Assembly: GCA_001689515.1 (NCBI GenBank)
Contig: LUJR01000014.1
Coordinates: forward strand, 1-48,535
From: Bacteroidales bacterium M7
GTDB lineage: Bacteria > Bacteroidota > Bacteroidia > Bacteroidales > Muribaculaceae
Reading direction: 5' to 3'
DNA: 48,535 nucleotides
The notes under the pieces are model-generated. The model saw only the letters and a list, made by a program, of their open reading frames with translations, had not been told where the DNA came from and made no database searches. Every line of letters starts with the position of its first letter. The first letter of the stretch is position 1. Positions 35,063 to 44,028 of the stretch are shown piece by piece. The translations under genes were made by a program, and so were the position numbers.

Positions 35063-35638
35063 TTAGTATCCTCTCTGGGCTGGTTGAATGACTGTAGGAA
35101 ACGGCTCTTTAAGCATCAATCTTTGGTCGGATTTGACTGCGTCAAGCTGCTTTATAGCATTCTCAGGGCTGCTGACGGTGTCGGCAGCTACAAAGTAGCG
35201 AGGTTCTGAGTTTTGAAATACCATGGCATTTTGATAGCCGTAGCCCTGGAGCCTGGCGCACATCTCACGGGCATTGAAACGTTGCTTGAATTGCCCGACT
35301 ATGATGCAAAACGGTTTGCCCGAAAGGGAAGGGCGTCCAGGAGTGGCATCGGTTGCTGTCGGTTTTGTAGGCGTGGAACTCTTGTCTATGACGGGGCGTA
35401 TCCACTCTACACGATATGACAGGATGGTGTCGCCAACGTGCATGATAGCTGGGCGTCCGCCAGTCTGCATTGCTGCGCGAGCCGTCGAGTCAAGATACTC
35501 CTCCTCACCGGAGTGGCGTGCCTTGATGGTGGTTTCGTAAGCCTCTCGGTAATGCTTCTCCGATGGCTTGCAGCTGAATAGTCCGCCGATGGTAGCTGTG
35601 CAAAAAATAACCAGTATGGCTGTTTTTGTTGTTTTCAA
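35063..35638 (-). CDS. SPOR-domain lipoprotein
   Basis: 191 residues. The TTG at 35638 is taken as start because a stop codon lies just upstream in frame and the next residues form a full lipoprotein signal (TAILVIFCTATIGGLFSC, Cys23). A charged region, a Ser/Thr/Pro linker (about 84-105) and a C-terminal SPOR domain (KPFCIIVGQFKQRFNAREMCARLQGYGYQNAMVF, about 107-172) follow. SPOR domains bind denuded glycan strands of peptidoglycan, often at division sites. It may be co-transcribed with the SusA-like gene 126 bp upstream; the gap holds palindrome pair 4. Confidence 0.85.
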   Translation of the reverse strand: MKTTKTAILVIFCTATIGGLFSCKPSEKHYREAYETTIKARHSGEEEYLDSTARAAMQTGGRPAIMHVGDTILSYRVEWIRPVIDKSSTPTKPTATDATPGRPSLSGKPFCIIVGQFKQRFNAREMCARLQGYGYQNAMVFQNSEPRYFVAADTVSSPENAIKQLDAVKSDQRLMLKEPFPTVIQPAQRGY

Positions 35639-35653
35639 TGTTTAGATACTATT

Positions 35654-35737
35654 TGTAGGGACATGCCACGGCATGTCTGCCTTGTGTTGCTGGTCGAACC
35701 GTTGCTATATGCTGACATGCCATGGCATGTCCCTACA
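35654..35737. repeat. Paired palindrome element, copy 4
   Basis: Left unit 35654-35680 (TGTAGGGACATGCC-AC-GGCATGTCTGCC) and inverted right unit 35714-35737. It fills the gap between the SusA-like and SPOR genes and ends 16 bp before the SPOR start. Confidence 0.9.
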
Positions 35738-35764
35738 GGTGTCAATATGGGTTATAAAATGGCA

Positions 35765-37624
35765 TCAGTTCTCGAGGATGTAAAGCTCGCGGGGACCGAA
35801 TGTCATTTCGGGGGTGATGGTGACTTTCTTGTCGGTTAGCATGTCGGTCAGGGTGGTGCCGTAGGGGAGGATTTCGGCGGTCTGCTCCATATTCATGGTT
35901 TTGGGTGCATCATTGCCGTTCATCATCACCACTACCTGCTTGTCGCCAAGGCGGCGTTCGTAGACATACACACCCTGTTGCGGCATGAAATGCTTGAGCG
36001 AGCCTTTGGCTACGACATCATTACCTTTGCGCCAGTTGAGCACCTTGCGCATGAAGTCAAGAGCCTCTTTCTGCTTGTCAGAGAGTCCTTCGCCGGTAAA
36101 TACGTTGACATCCTTGTCGCCGGGGAATCCGCCTGGCATATCCTTGCGCACGAATCCGTCACTGCCTTCCTTGGAGCCGTTCATGAGGATTTCGGTGCCG
36201 TAGTAGAGCTGAGGTATGCCGCGGGTGGTGAGGAGGAATGCTATCGCCTGTTTCCACCATCCGAGGTTTTCGGGCTCTTCAAGCAAGAAACGGTCGGTGT
36301 CGTGGTTGTCAAGGAAAGTGAGAATCTTAGACGGGTTGGGGAAGAGGTAGTCAAGTGCCAGGTGGTCATACATCTCGTTGAGTCCGTTCCAGGGGTCGGT
36401 CTGTGACGAGAACGCATTACGGGCTTTGATCGAGAGCACGAAGTCCATGACCGTCTCAAGTTCGGAGTCGCCGTGAGGATTGACCTTGGAGCCTTTCTGC
36501 CAGTATGCTTCGCCGCCCTCGGTGCCGTACCAGCACTCGCCTACGATATTAAACAAGGGGTATTCCTTGCGTACATCGCGTAGCCACTGTGCCATAGCAT
36601 TGAAGTCGGCATAGGGGTGGGTATCCATGCGTATGCCATCGATCTTTGCATCCTCTATCCACCATATCGAATTTTGGGTGAGGTACTTGGCGAGATGCTT
36701 GTTGCGCTGGTTGAGATCGGGCATCGCCTCGACAAACCATCCGTCCACTGTGCGGCCATAGTCATAATCGCTCACATAGGGGTCGTGGACGGTAGAGAGG
36801 CGGTAGTTGGTCTGGATGTAGTTGTCGGAATTGTTGTACCAGTCGGCGGTCGGAGCATCCTTGCGCCAGGGATGGTTGGATCCGGAATGGTTGAATATCA
36901 TATCCATCACCACCTTGATGCCGCGTTTATGCGCTTCTTCGATGAAAGCTTTCCACTCCTCGTTTGTGCCGAAACGCGGGTCAATGCGGTAGTAGTTTGT
37001 GGTGGCGTATCCGTGATATGAGCCTCCGGGCATGTCGTTTTCAAGCACAGGGCATACCCACACGGCTGTCACGCCGAGAGAGTCTATGTAGTCAAGGTGC
37101 TTTTGCAAGCCTCCGATATTGCCGCCGTGACGTGCGTTAGGGTCGGTGCGGTCGGCAGTGATGGGGTAGTCGAGGTCTTTGACGGCTTTGTCCTCTTTTC
37201 TGCCGTCAGATGCGAAGCGGTCAGGCATCACGAGATACAGCACATCTGATGAGTCGAAGCCTTTGTAATCTTCCGGAGCATTGGTACGGGCTTTGAGTTC
37301 GTAGGGGAGGGTTTTCGACTTCTTGCCGTCCTTGAATTTCAGATCCATCGTGCCGGGTTGGGCATCTTTGCCTATAGCGAGATAGAGCAGAAGGTAGTTG
37401 GGGCTTTCGAGACGTACCTGCTCGGCTAATCGTACGTCAGGATAGTCTACGGTGACGAGACTGTTGCCGATGTCCTTGCCGTGTACCATGACTTGCAGCG
37501 TGTCCTGCTGCATGCCAGTCCACCAATAAGGCGGTTCTACGCGGTCTATAGTAAGATTGGCTGCTGAGCATAGCCCGGCGGTTGACATTGCCGCGCATGC
37601 GAGAGATGTGAGGATTTTCTTCAT
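35765..37624 (-). CDS. SusA-like periplasmic neopullulanase/cyclomaltodextrinase (GH13)
   Basis: 619 residues with a signal peptide (1-21, AAN cut), so probably periplasmic, hydrolysing maltooligosaccharides, cyclodextrins or pullulan. N-terminal cyclomaltodextrinase domain (about 23-110), GH13 barrel (120-530) and C-terminal beta domain (535-619, YVYERRLGDKQVVVMMNGN). Catalytic residues: Asp334 in DGIRMDTHPY, Glu363 in VGECWYG, Asp442 in FLDNHDTDRF; region I is DMIFNH. It resembles SusA of Bacteroides thetaiotaomicron, but no susB, susC, susD or susR gene is adjacent. Its upstream region shares the phased TTATYAACATT array with the divergent operon at 37934. Confidence 0.93.
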   Translation of the reverse strand: MKKILTSLACAAMSTAGLCSAANLTIDRVEPPYWWTGMQQDTLQVMVHGKDIGNSLVTVDYPDVRLAEQVRLESPNYLLLYLAIGKDAQPGTMDLKFKDGKKSKTLPYELKARTNAPEDYKGFDSSDVLYLVMPDRFASDGRKEDKAVKDLDYPITADRTDPNARHGGNIGGLQKHLDYIDSLGVTAVWVCPVLENDMPGGSYHGYATTNYYRIDPRFGTNEEWKAFIEEAHKRGIKVVMDMIFNHSGSNHPWRKDAPTADWYNNSDNYIQTNYRLSTVHDPYVSDYDYGRTVDGWFVEAMPDLNQRNKHLAKYLTQNSIWWIEDAKIDGIRMDTHPYADFNAMAQWLRDVRKEYPLFNIVGECWYGTEGGEAYWQKGSKVNPHGDSELETVMDFVLSIKARNAFSSQTDPWNGLNEMYDHLALDYLFPNPSKILTFLDNHDTDRFLLEEPENLGWWKQAIAFLLTTRGIPQLYYGTEILMNGSKEGSDGFVRKDMPGGFPGDKDVNVFTGEGLSDKQKEALDFMRKVLNWRKGNDVVAKGSLKHFMPQQGVYVYERRLGDKQVVVMMNGNDAPKTMNMEQTAEILPYGTTLTDMLTDKKVTITPEMTFGPRELYILEN

Positions 37625-37693
37625 AAGGATTGAAGGTCGCAGATAGATGATAGGTATTAGTTATTATATATTAATGTGTGGCAAGAGCCTTTA

Positions 37694-37701
37694 CAAAGAT
37701 A
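37694..37701 (-). promoter_or_regulatory. Candidate -7 box of the SusA-like gene
   Basis: TATCTTTG on the minus strand, 70 bp before the start codon at 37624. No TTG at the ideal -33 position; the phased repeats begin 38 bp further upstream, where an activator could act. Confidence 0.55.
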
Positions 37702-37738
37702 CGAAATAATCTGATAGCACGTAATATAGGTTGTAAAG

Positions 37739-37841
37739 TTATTAACAATGGGGAAAGTTATTAACATTTCAGAAAAAGTTATCAACATTTCTGTGGAGTT
37801 ATTGACATTGCATTAACATTCGTGGGCTTTTTATCAACATT
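37739..37841. repeat. Helically phased array of TTATYAACATT repeats
   Basis: Six near-identical 11-mers, all in the same orientation: 37739 TTATTAACAAT, 37758 TTATTAACATT, 37779 TTATCAACATT, 37799 TTATTGACATT, 37810 GCATTAACATT, 37831 TTATCAACATT. Steps are 19, 21, 20, 11 and 21 bp, that is one or two DNA turns, so all copies face the same side of the helix. Further TTAACA motifs occur at 37858 and 37871. The array sits between the SusA-like gene and the PCMD operon. Probable binding sites for a transcription factor; which one is unknown. Confidence 0.7.
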
Positions 37842-37917
37842 AGTGCGATAGACACGCTTAACACTCTGACTTAACATGTTTTAAGTTGGTGAAATCTTAT
37901 ATCTGTTAAAAAAAGTG

Positions 37918-37925
37918 TAAATTTG
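37918..37925 (+). promoter_or_regulatory. Candidate -7 box of the PCMD operon, very close to the start codon
   Basis: TAAATTTG ends 8 nt before the ATG at 37934. If functional, the mRNA would start at or within a few bases of the ATG, giving a leaderless or nearly leaderless message. No -33 TTG at the ideal position. Confidence 0.45.
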
Positions 37926-37933
37926 CGCCTTGT

Positions 37934-40429
37934 ATGCTAAAAAGTCTCTTTTATATATTCATCATATTAGTAGCTTGCTTTTGCAGCGGATGCAGCAACG
38001 ACCTCGGTGATTCTGTCGGGGCAGCCGATGCTGGTTTCATTACGCCTCATGTGTATGTGACGGGAGATGATGCTCCCGATGCTGCGTTGTTTTCTCTCTC
38101 TTTGACTGATGGCTTGGCAAAAGAGCATACATGGACAAACATAGGGGCTTTCTCTACCAAACAGGGTTTCCGTCCGGGGCGTTACGTCATGTCCGCATCA
38201 TATGGGGCTGAGAATTCTGAAGGCTTCGGGAAGCCTTACTATACGGGGAGCACATCGTTTGACGTGGTCTCAAATGAGACTGTTGACGTGGCTATCCATT
38301 GTAAAAGGATAAATGTTGCCGTCTCATTGGATATTGAAGAGTCGTTTTCTTCGCGGATGCGTGATTACAGGGTGATATTCCATTCAGAGGGAGGCAGCTA
38401 TTTTGAATACGCATCCGAGTCTGATGGACCGTTGTATGTCCGAGCTGGCGAAGTGGAGATGTTCCTCCATTTCACGCTTGCTGACGGCAGCTCGACATCA
38501 GTGTTGTTGTACCGCTTGCAGGCTTCAGAGGGCGAGAATATATCATGTGCACTGTCGGCAGATGAGGGTGCTGTCATGCTTGATGCGGCAGGTCACGGAA
38601 CGCGTGTGTTAGAGTTGACGTCCGAGCTGTTTTCTGCGTCAGCTCCCGATATAACTCCTACAGGTTTCATGCCTGAGACTCCTCTGCCGGTGGTAGAGGG
38701 AGTCACGCCTGCCGAGCCGGTAGTGTTTAATGTCACATCATCACATCTGCTCGGTGAAGTTGTGTTCACGGTACAACCCCCGTCCTTGCTTGCTTTGGGC
38801 ATAGCCCGTGAGATAAATCTGTTAGATGCCGATGCCTCGGTCATGGAGATGCTGAGACAGTATGGAGCGATATGTGCAGTCAGCAATGACGGTAAGTCGC
38901 TGACGCTTGATATAACAGGTCTGCTCACACATCTTAAAGCTGCCGACATGCCGGCTATCAATGATGCCTCCAGACGGCAGATGTTGCCTACATTCTCCCT
39001 CATAGCCATCAATGACCTCGGACAGGTCAGCCTTCCGGTGACACTTAAGGTGGATTTACGCCCTATGGAGATAGAGGTGCTTCCGCCAGACCGTGTGGAA
39101 GCCGGGGCTTCTACAGCTACAGTCAGGGTCAAGGCTACATCAGGCGAATTTGTCAACCATCTCGGGATATTTACGTCTGATAACGGTGGTGACAACTGGA
39201 ATCCCCAGACAGTTATACGGTCAACCAAGGTGTCTGACGGATTGTATGAAGTGACCTTTAGCCTCCCTGAGTCGTTATATCCCTCTGTCAAGGTGCGCAT
39301 GGATTACCTCGGGCAGACTGCGGCTTCGTTTGATCTGTATTTCACCACGCCGCCATATACTATCGATGTCGATGCCTTCGCGTCGCATCTGGCGGTGAGA
39401 ATCAACGGCGAGTCTCCGCGGTCCACGCGTGCCATAGCTTCGTCGGCTTACGTGTATGTCAACGGCACGCCTGCCAATATATATATGCGTGACGCAGATA
39501 ACGGTCTTGTATATGTCACTGGTCTCACCCCATCGACCACCTATGATGTCGCTTCCACTATATTCCGTCACCCTGACAGCGATGATTTCACACCGTCGGT
39601 GCGTGTGACCACTGAAGATGTCATACAGCTGCCCAACGGGGCGTTTGAAGAGACAGAGGAAGTCATAAACTGGGAAGACCTGCCGATGGGAGGACTGTAT
39701 TCGCAGAATGCCATGCCGCTGTTCAATCGTCAGAACCGCGCTGATGTGACAGCGAGCCAGCCCAAGGCTCCGTGGGCATCGGTCAATGACAAGACTTTTT
39801 ATCTCGGGGCATCCAATCCCAATACATGGTACATGCAGCCCTCGACCATGGAGAGCGCGAACATCATAAGTGGAGCGGTTTCCATAAAACTCGTCAGTGT
39901 TGCATTTGACCCCGCGGGAGTGAAAATATCACCATACCGTCAGGTATCGGCTCCGTTCATCGACTATAATCCCAATATCCCCAATATACGCTATAGGGCT
40001 GCCGGCAAGATATTTCTTGGCTCGTATGCCTATAACGGCAGTGAGGAGGAATATCAGCAAGGGTATCCGTTTGCCTCACGCCCCTCGGCGATCAACGGCA
40101 TCTACCGTTATTATCCCGGCGGCGGTTCGCCCGAAGATTGCGGACGTGTGGATGTGTCGTTGTGGGGAACGGTCAACGGACAATACCGCGAACTGACACA
40201 TGCTACCGGCAAACTTTATCCGAGCGCTACAAATGCATCATTCAGCGTCCCCATACGCTATCCGATATTCGGGGCAAAGGCTTCGACCATAATGGTGATG
40301 ATATCTTCATCATATGACATCGGCGACATCGAATACGAGTCGCAGCATATCGTCACCACACCTGACGCCCCGACTGCCTCTTCTTTAGGAAGCATCCTGG
40401 AAGTAGATGAGCTGACGCTGTCATACTGA
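37934..40429 (+). CDS. Large lipoprotein with DUF4493-like N-terminus and C-terminal PCMD domain
   Basis: 831 residues, likely surface- or outer membrane-anchored. Lipoprotein signal MLKSLFYIFIILVACFCSGC with Cys20. The N-terminal third (about 25-230) resembles DUF4493 (RPGRYVMSASYG, YYTGSTSFDVVSNETVDVAIHCKRINVAVSL). Beta-rich, Ig-like or FN3-like domains follow to about 580. The last 250 residues match the PCMD (putative carbohydrate metabolism) domain: NWEDLPMGG, ASNPNTWYMQPST, KIFLGSYAYN, FASRPSAINGIYRYYPGG, and a final ELTLSY strand. The PCMD fold is a beta-sandwich like carbohydrate-binding modules. First gene of a four-gene operon ending with another PCMD lipoprotein. Function unknown. 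Confidence 0.82.
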   Translation: MLKSLFYIFIILVACFCSGCSNDLGDSVGAADAGFITPHVYVTGDDAPDAALFSLSLTDGLAKEHTWTNIGAFSTKQGFRPGRYVMSASYGAENSEGFGKPYYTGSTSFDVVSNETVDVAIHCKRINVAVSLDIEESFSSRMRDYRVIFHSEGGSYFEYASESDGPLYVRAGEVEMFLHFTLADGSSTSVLLYRLQASEGENISCALSADEGAVMLDAAGHGTRVLELTSELFSASAPDITPTGFMPETPLPVVEGVTPAEPVVFNVTSSHLLGEVVFTVQPPSLLALGIAREINLLDADASVMEMLRQYGAICAVSNDGKSLTLDITGLLTHLKAADMPAINDASRRQMLPTFSLIAINDLGQVSLPVTLKVDLRPMEIEVLPPDRVEAGASTATVRVKATSGEFVNHLGIFTSDNGGDNWNPQTVIRSTKVSDGLYEVTFSLPESLYPSVKVRMDYLGQTAASFDLYFTTPPYTIDVDAFASHLAVRINGESPRSTRAIASSAYVYVNGTPANIYMRDADNGLVYVTGLTPSTTYDVASTIFRHPDSDDFTPSVRVTTEDVIQLPNGAFEETEEVINWEDLPMGGLYSQNAMPLFNRQNRADVTASQPKAPWASVNDKTFYLGASNPNTWYMQPSTMESANIISGAVSIKLVSVAFDPAGVKISPYRQVSAPFIDYNPNIPNIRYRAAGKIFLGSYAYNGSEEEYQQGYPFASRPSAINGIYRYYPGGGSPEDCGRVDVSLWGTVNGQYRELTHATGKLYPSATNASFSVPIRYPIFGAKASTIMVMISSSYDIGDIEYESQHIVTTPDAPTASSLGSILEVDELTLSY

Positions 40430-40514
40430 CGCTGACATGACTGTATTGGATAGGGCAATAGATGATACAATAGGAAACAATAACTAAGCACATATAGACA
40501 CACAACATCTTTTT

Positions 40515-41333
40515 ATGTTTGACATCCGACATCTTATGTTAGGCTGCCGAGTCATGGCTCTGGCTGCCGTGGCGTGGATTCCGACGCTTGCCATAGGGCA
40601 GGAGACGCCGGTGGCGATGCAGCCGGCAGATGCTGCTTCTTCCGCGACAACCACTGACACCATCCCGGTATTTGAACGAGGCATACAGCAACTCAAATTC
40701 ATCCCCAAGGGGCAATGGATCGCAGGTGTGAGCGTCAGCTATGCTCAGGAACATGCCGACAATTATACTTTCTTCGTACTGGAAAACCTCAACGGTGACA
40801 CCTACTCGTTTAAGGTGAGCCCGACGGTGCTCTATGCCTTCAAGGACAATCTGGCGATCGGCGGACGTTTCGCTTACCAGCGTACACGTACCCAGCTTGA
40901 CTCCGGATTGCTCAATCTCGGCGAGGGTACGAACTTTGACGTGGACCATCTCTACAGCATAGGGCATAACTTCTATGTGGCAGGCGTGTTTCGCAACTAC
41001 CTGTCGATAGGCAGCAGCATGCGTTTCGGTTTCTTCAACGAGGTGCAGTTGCAGCTGGGAGGCGGTCAGTCAAAGCTTACCAACGGCGTTGGCGATGATT
41101 TCACCGGCACCTATGAGACAAACTTCTCTCTCAGCGTGGGTCTCCAGCCGGGCATGGTCGTGTTTCTCAACAACTACTCGGCTGTGGAAGTCAACGTAGG
41201 TGTGCTCGGATTTAACTACCGCCATACTAACTCCACACGTGACCAGATATACGACTCGCATCACAACAGCAAGTCGGCTAATTTCCGTATCAACCTGTTT
41301 TCAATCCAGTTTGGCGCAACATTCTACATATGA
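40515..41333 (+). CDS. Outer-membrane beta-barrel-like protein A of the PCMD operon
   Basis: 272 residues with a signal peptide (about 1-28, AIG-QE). The mature chain alternates polar and hydrophobic residues, with many Gly and aromatic residues and a terminal aromatic strand FSIQFGATFYI, as in small outer-membrane barrels. It contains IPKGQWIAGVSVSYAQ, GGRFAYQRT, NFDVDHLYSIGHNFYVAGVFRNYL and RFGFFNEVQL, which line up with the next gene product: the two are clear paralogs. Its stop overlaps the next start (ATGA). Role unknown; a pore or anchor for the PCMD lipoproteins is possible. Confidence 0.8.
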   Translation: MFDIRHLMLGCRVMALAAVAWIPTLAIGQETPVAMQPADAASSATTTDTIPVFERGIQQLKFIPKGQWIAGVSVSYAQEHADNYTFFVLENLNGDTYSFKVSPTVLYAFKDNLAIGGRFAYQRTRTQLDSGLLNLGEGTNFDVDHLYSIGHNFYVAGVFRNYLSIGSSMRFGFFNEVQLQLGGGQSKLTNGVGDDFTGTYETNFSLSVGLQPGMVVFLNNYSAVEVNVGVLGFNYRHTNSTRDQIYDSHHNSKSANFRINLFSIQFGATFYI

Positions 41334-42220
41334 AAACCTCCACTTTTATCCGTCGCGTGACATGCGCCATAGTGATAGCGGCATCGGCTTATACAGTTGC
41401 CTATGCCGATGAGCGCCCTGCCTCCAAGAGTCCCGAGGTGCAGTATCCTATACGTAAGAAAGACAAGACCCCGGCATTTGAGCCTCTGCCTGATCTGGTG
41501 ATAGTCAATGGCGATACCGTAAGCATGATATTGCCCGAGCGTAACTGGGGGCGTTTTGACCGCGGTCTGTTCAACTATCTGTTTCTGCCGAAAGGTCAGT
41601 GGATGGCTGGTCTCAACGCCAGCTATGCCAGCTTCGATGCCGAGAATGTCGCCATCCTCGATGTCCTCAAGGATTTTGATTTCAATGGCGAGACATATTC
41701 CATACGCCCTTATATCTCCTATGTGTTCAGTAACAACAACACCGTAGGTCTGAAATTCAATTATATCCGTTCGGATGCCCGTCTGGGCAATCTGTCGGTG
41801 GAATTTGACGAGGACACCAACTTCGACATACGTGATGTGCATTACTATGACCAGTCGTTTGGCGCATCGGTGTTCTACCGTCATTACATAGGGTTGAGCC
41901 GTGCCAAGCGTTTCGGCGTGTTCAATGAGGTGGATTTGTCGTTCAACTCCGGCTCCGGGCGTTTCCGTCGCACTATAGGCGGGGTCAGCAAGGAGACCTC
42001 GACCACCACTACATCTGTGGCTCTCAACTTCTCGCCCGGTCTGACTGTGTTTGTCATGGACTATGTGTCGTTTAATATCTCGTTCGGTGTGTTTGGTGTG
42101 CATATGACTAACCAGCATCAGATGACCGACGGTGTCGACGAGGGGTCAAGATTCTCGTCAGGCGCAAATTTCAAGTTTAATATCTTCAATATCAACTTCG
42201 GGCTCGGAGTGCACATCTGA
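41330..42220 (+). CDS. Outer-membrane beta-barrel-like protein B of the PCMD operon
   Basis: 296 residues with a signal peptide (1-26, AYA-DE). Paralog of the preceding protein: LPKGQWMAGLNASYAS, GLKFNYIRSDAR, NFDIRDVHYYDQSFGASVFYRHYIGL, RFGVFNEVDLSF and a last strand FNINFGLGVHI match block by block. It probably arose by tandem duplication and is translationally coupled through a 4-bp overlap. The next gene starts 18 bp later. Confidence 0.8.
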   Translation: MKTSTFIRRVTCAIVIAASAYTVAYADERPASKSPEVQYPIRKKDKTPAFEPLPDLVIVNGDTVSMILPERNWGRFDRGLFNYLFLPKGQWMAGLNASYASFDAENVAILDVLKDFDFNGETYSIRPYISYVFSNNNTVGLKFNYIRSDARLGNLSVEFDEDTNFDIRDVHYYDQSFGASVFYRHYIGLSRAKRFGVFNEVDLSFNSGSGRFRRTIGGVSKETSTTTTSVALNFSPGLTVFVMDYVSFNISFGVFGVHMTNQHQMTDGVDEGSRFSSGANFKFNIFNINFGLGVHI

Positions 42221-42238
42221 TTATAATACATTACCATT

Positions 42239-43825
42239 ATGCGTAAGATACATATTCCGGGTGCATCGGCACTCGCCGCCATATCGCTTCTCGCAGTCAC
42301 GATGGTCGGCTGCATAAAAAATGACATACCTTATGCGCGTATTGTGCCGGTGTTCACCGTCTTTGCGGTTGAGCATCAGATGCGTGACGCGCAGATTGAC
42401 TCGGCTACCCGTTCCATAGTTGTCACGCTTGACGAGTATGCCGATATATATAATGTAGTGGTGTCGGACTATGCCCTTTCGACTGGCGAACTGACCAATC
42501 CGTCAAGCCTGTCGGGTGCCATAGACCTCTCATCCCCCTATATGGTGTCTACACAGCTCTATCAGACTTATGACTGGACCATAACCGCAGTACAGGACAT
42601 AGAGCGGCGTTTCGCCATCGAAGACCAGATCGGAGCTTCGGAGATAGATGCTGTCACTCATACTGTCAAGGCTCTATATCCGAGCATCAAGGATATAGCG
42701 GCTGTCAAGGTCACCGATATCAAACTCGCAGGTCCTGAAGCTGTGATGACTCCTGACCTTAATGGTCAGACTGTGGATTTCACAGATCCTGTTTCTGTTA
42801 CTGTCGATGAGTTCGGCCGTCAGACCGTCTGGACCATTACTGTAGAGCCTACGGACATGGTGGTGTCGATTAACTCTGTGGATGCCTGGACTCAGGTGGC
42901 ATGGGTTTACGCTTCGGCTCAGGAGGGTTTGGATGTGACATTTAACTACCGTCAGGAGGGGCAGCCGCAGTGGTATGCGGCTCCGGCTTCATGGGTCACA
43001 GTGGAGGGTGGTGCATTGACATGCTGTCTGCGTCATCTATCGCCGTTGACTAACTACGAGGTGCAGGCTGTCAGCGGCGATGACAAGTCGCTTGTGACCA
43101 AGTTCTCCACTGGCGATAATCCTCAGGTGCCTAACAACCGCTTTGACAACTGGTGGAAAAACGGCAAGATATGGAATCCCTGGGCTGAAGGCGGCGAGTC
43201 ATGGTGGGATACAGGCAACAAGGGTGCTACGACCCTCGGCGAAAGCAACACCGTGCCCACTGATGACACTTCTGACGGTGTAGGTCAGGCAGCCAAGCTG
43301 ATGAGCCGCTTCGTAGGCATCGGTCCGTTGGGCAAACTGGCTGCCGGAAACATCTATGCCGGCGTGTTTGTGCGTGTTGACGGTACAAACGGCATCCTCA
43401 ACATGGGACGTCCGTTCACTGCTCGTCCCACACGTCTCCATGGATATTTCAAATATGAGGGTGGCGCCATCAACCGCACATCCACAGACTTCAAAGATCT
43501 CAAGGGACAGCCTGACGAAGGTATCGTATGGGTAGCGCTCATTGATGCCGACGAGCCTTATGAGATACGCACCAATCCGTCAAACCGACGCCTCTTTGAC
43601 CGCAACGACCCGTGTGTCATAGCCTACGGCGAGATGATACAACAGGAGAATGTTGATGCCTACCGCGAGTTCTACGTGGATTTCAACTACAATTCAACAT
43701 CCCGTGTGCCCAAATATATCCTCATAACCGCATCGGCAAGCAAGCTCGGCGACTATTTCACCGGCTGCGACCAGGCTACCATGTGGCTTGACAACATTGA
43801 GCTGGTTTACGACTACGAGGACTGA
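42239..43825 (+). CDS. PCMD-domain lipoprotein, last gene of the operon
   Basis: 528 residues. Lipoprotein signal with Cys25 (LLAVTMVGC). Two beta-domains with DUF5018-like appearance (about 35-205: repeated IDSATRSIVVTLDEYADIYNVVVSDYAL and TVDFTDPVSVTVDEFGRQTVWTITVEP), an FN3-like part (about 205-285) and a C-terminal PCMD domain (about 290-528: NRFDNWWKNGKIWNPWAEGGESWWDTGN, RPFTARPTRLHGYFKYEGG, ATMWLDNIELVYDYED). PCMD domains probably bind glycans; the Trp-rich start of this one would fit. Followed by palindrome pair 5. Confidence 0.85.
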   Translation: MRKIHIPGASALAAISLLAVTMVGCIKNDIPYARIVPVFTVFAVEHQMRDAQIDSATRSIVVTLDEYADIYNVVVSDYALSTGELTNPSSLSGAIDLSSPYMVSTQLYQTYDWTITAVQDIERRFAIEDQIGASEIDAVTHTVKALYPSIKDIAAVKVTDIKLAGPEAVMTPDLNGQTVDFTDPVSVTVDEFGRQTVWTITVEPTDMVVSINSVDAWTQVAWVYASAQEGLDVTFNYRQEGQPQWYAAPASWVTVEGGALTCCLRHLSPLTNYEVQAVSGDDKSLVTKFSTGDNPQVPNNRFDNWWKNGKIWNPWAEGGESWWDTGNKGATTLGESNTVPTDDTSDGVGQAAKLMSRFVGIGPLGKLAAGNIYAGVFVRVDGTNGILNMGRPFTARPTRLHGYFKYEGGAINRTSTDFKDLKGQPDEGIVWVALIDADEPYEIRTNPSNRRLFDRNDPCVIAYGEMIQQENVDAYREFYVDFNYNSTSRVPKYILITASASKLGDYFTGCDQATMWLDNIELVYDYED

Positions 43826-43846
43826 TATTATATTTATTGGACTGGC

Positions 43847-43934
43847 TGTAGGGACATGCCGTGGCATGTCCGCCTCCCATACGATGCTACTATGGCTTTT
43901 GTGGCATGCGGACATGCCAGGGCATGTCCCTACA
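43847..43934. repeat. Paired palindrome element, copy 5
   Basis: Left unit 43847-43873 (TGTAGGGACATGCC-G-TGGCATGTCCGCC) and inverted right unit 43908-43934 (centre CAGG instead of CATGG). Lies 22 bp after the PCMD operon and before pheS. Confidence 0.9.
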
Positions 43935-43992
43935 ACCAGGCGATAATGACCGAAGTAAATAACGTGACCCTACAGGTTTGAAAATTATTTTG

Positions 43993-44000
43993 TAAATTTG
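43993..44000 (+). promoter_or_regulatory. Candidate -7 box of the pheS operon
   Basis: TAAATTTG, exact -7 consensus, 29 bp before the pheS ATG. The -33 TTG is not at ideal spacing. Confidence 0.5.
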
Positions 44001-44028
44001 TCAAAATAATATTTGCCCACGACAAGCA

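Noticed and set aside
37739..37841. Replication origin (DnaA boxes)
   Set aside because: Only two copies come within one mismatch of the classic box and the flanking genes are not typical origin neighbours; kept as an alternative, not called.
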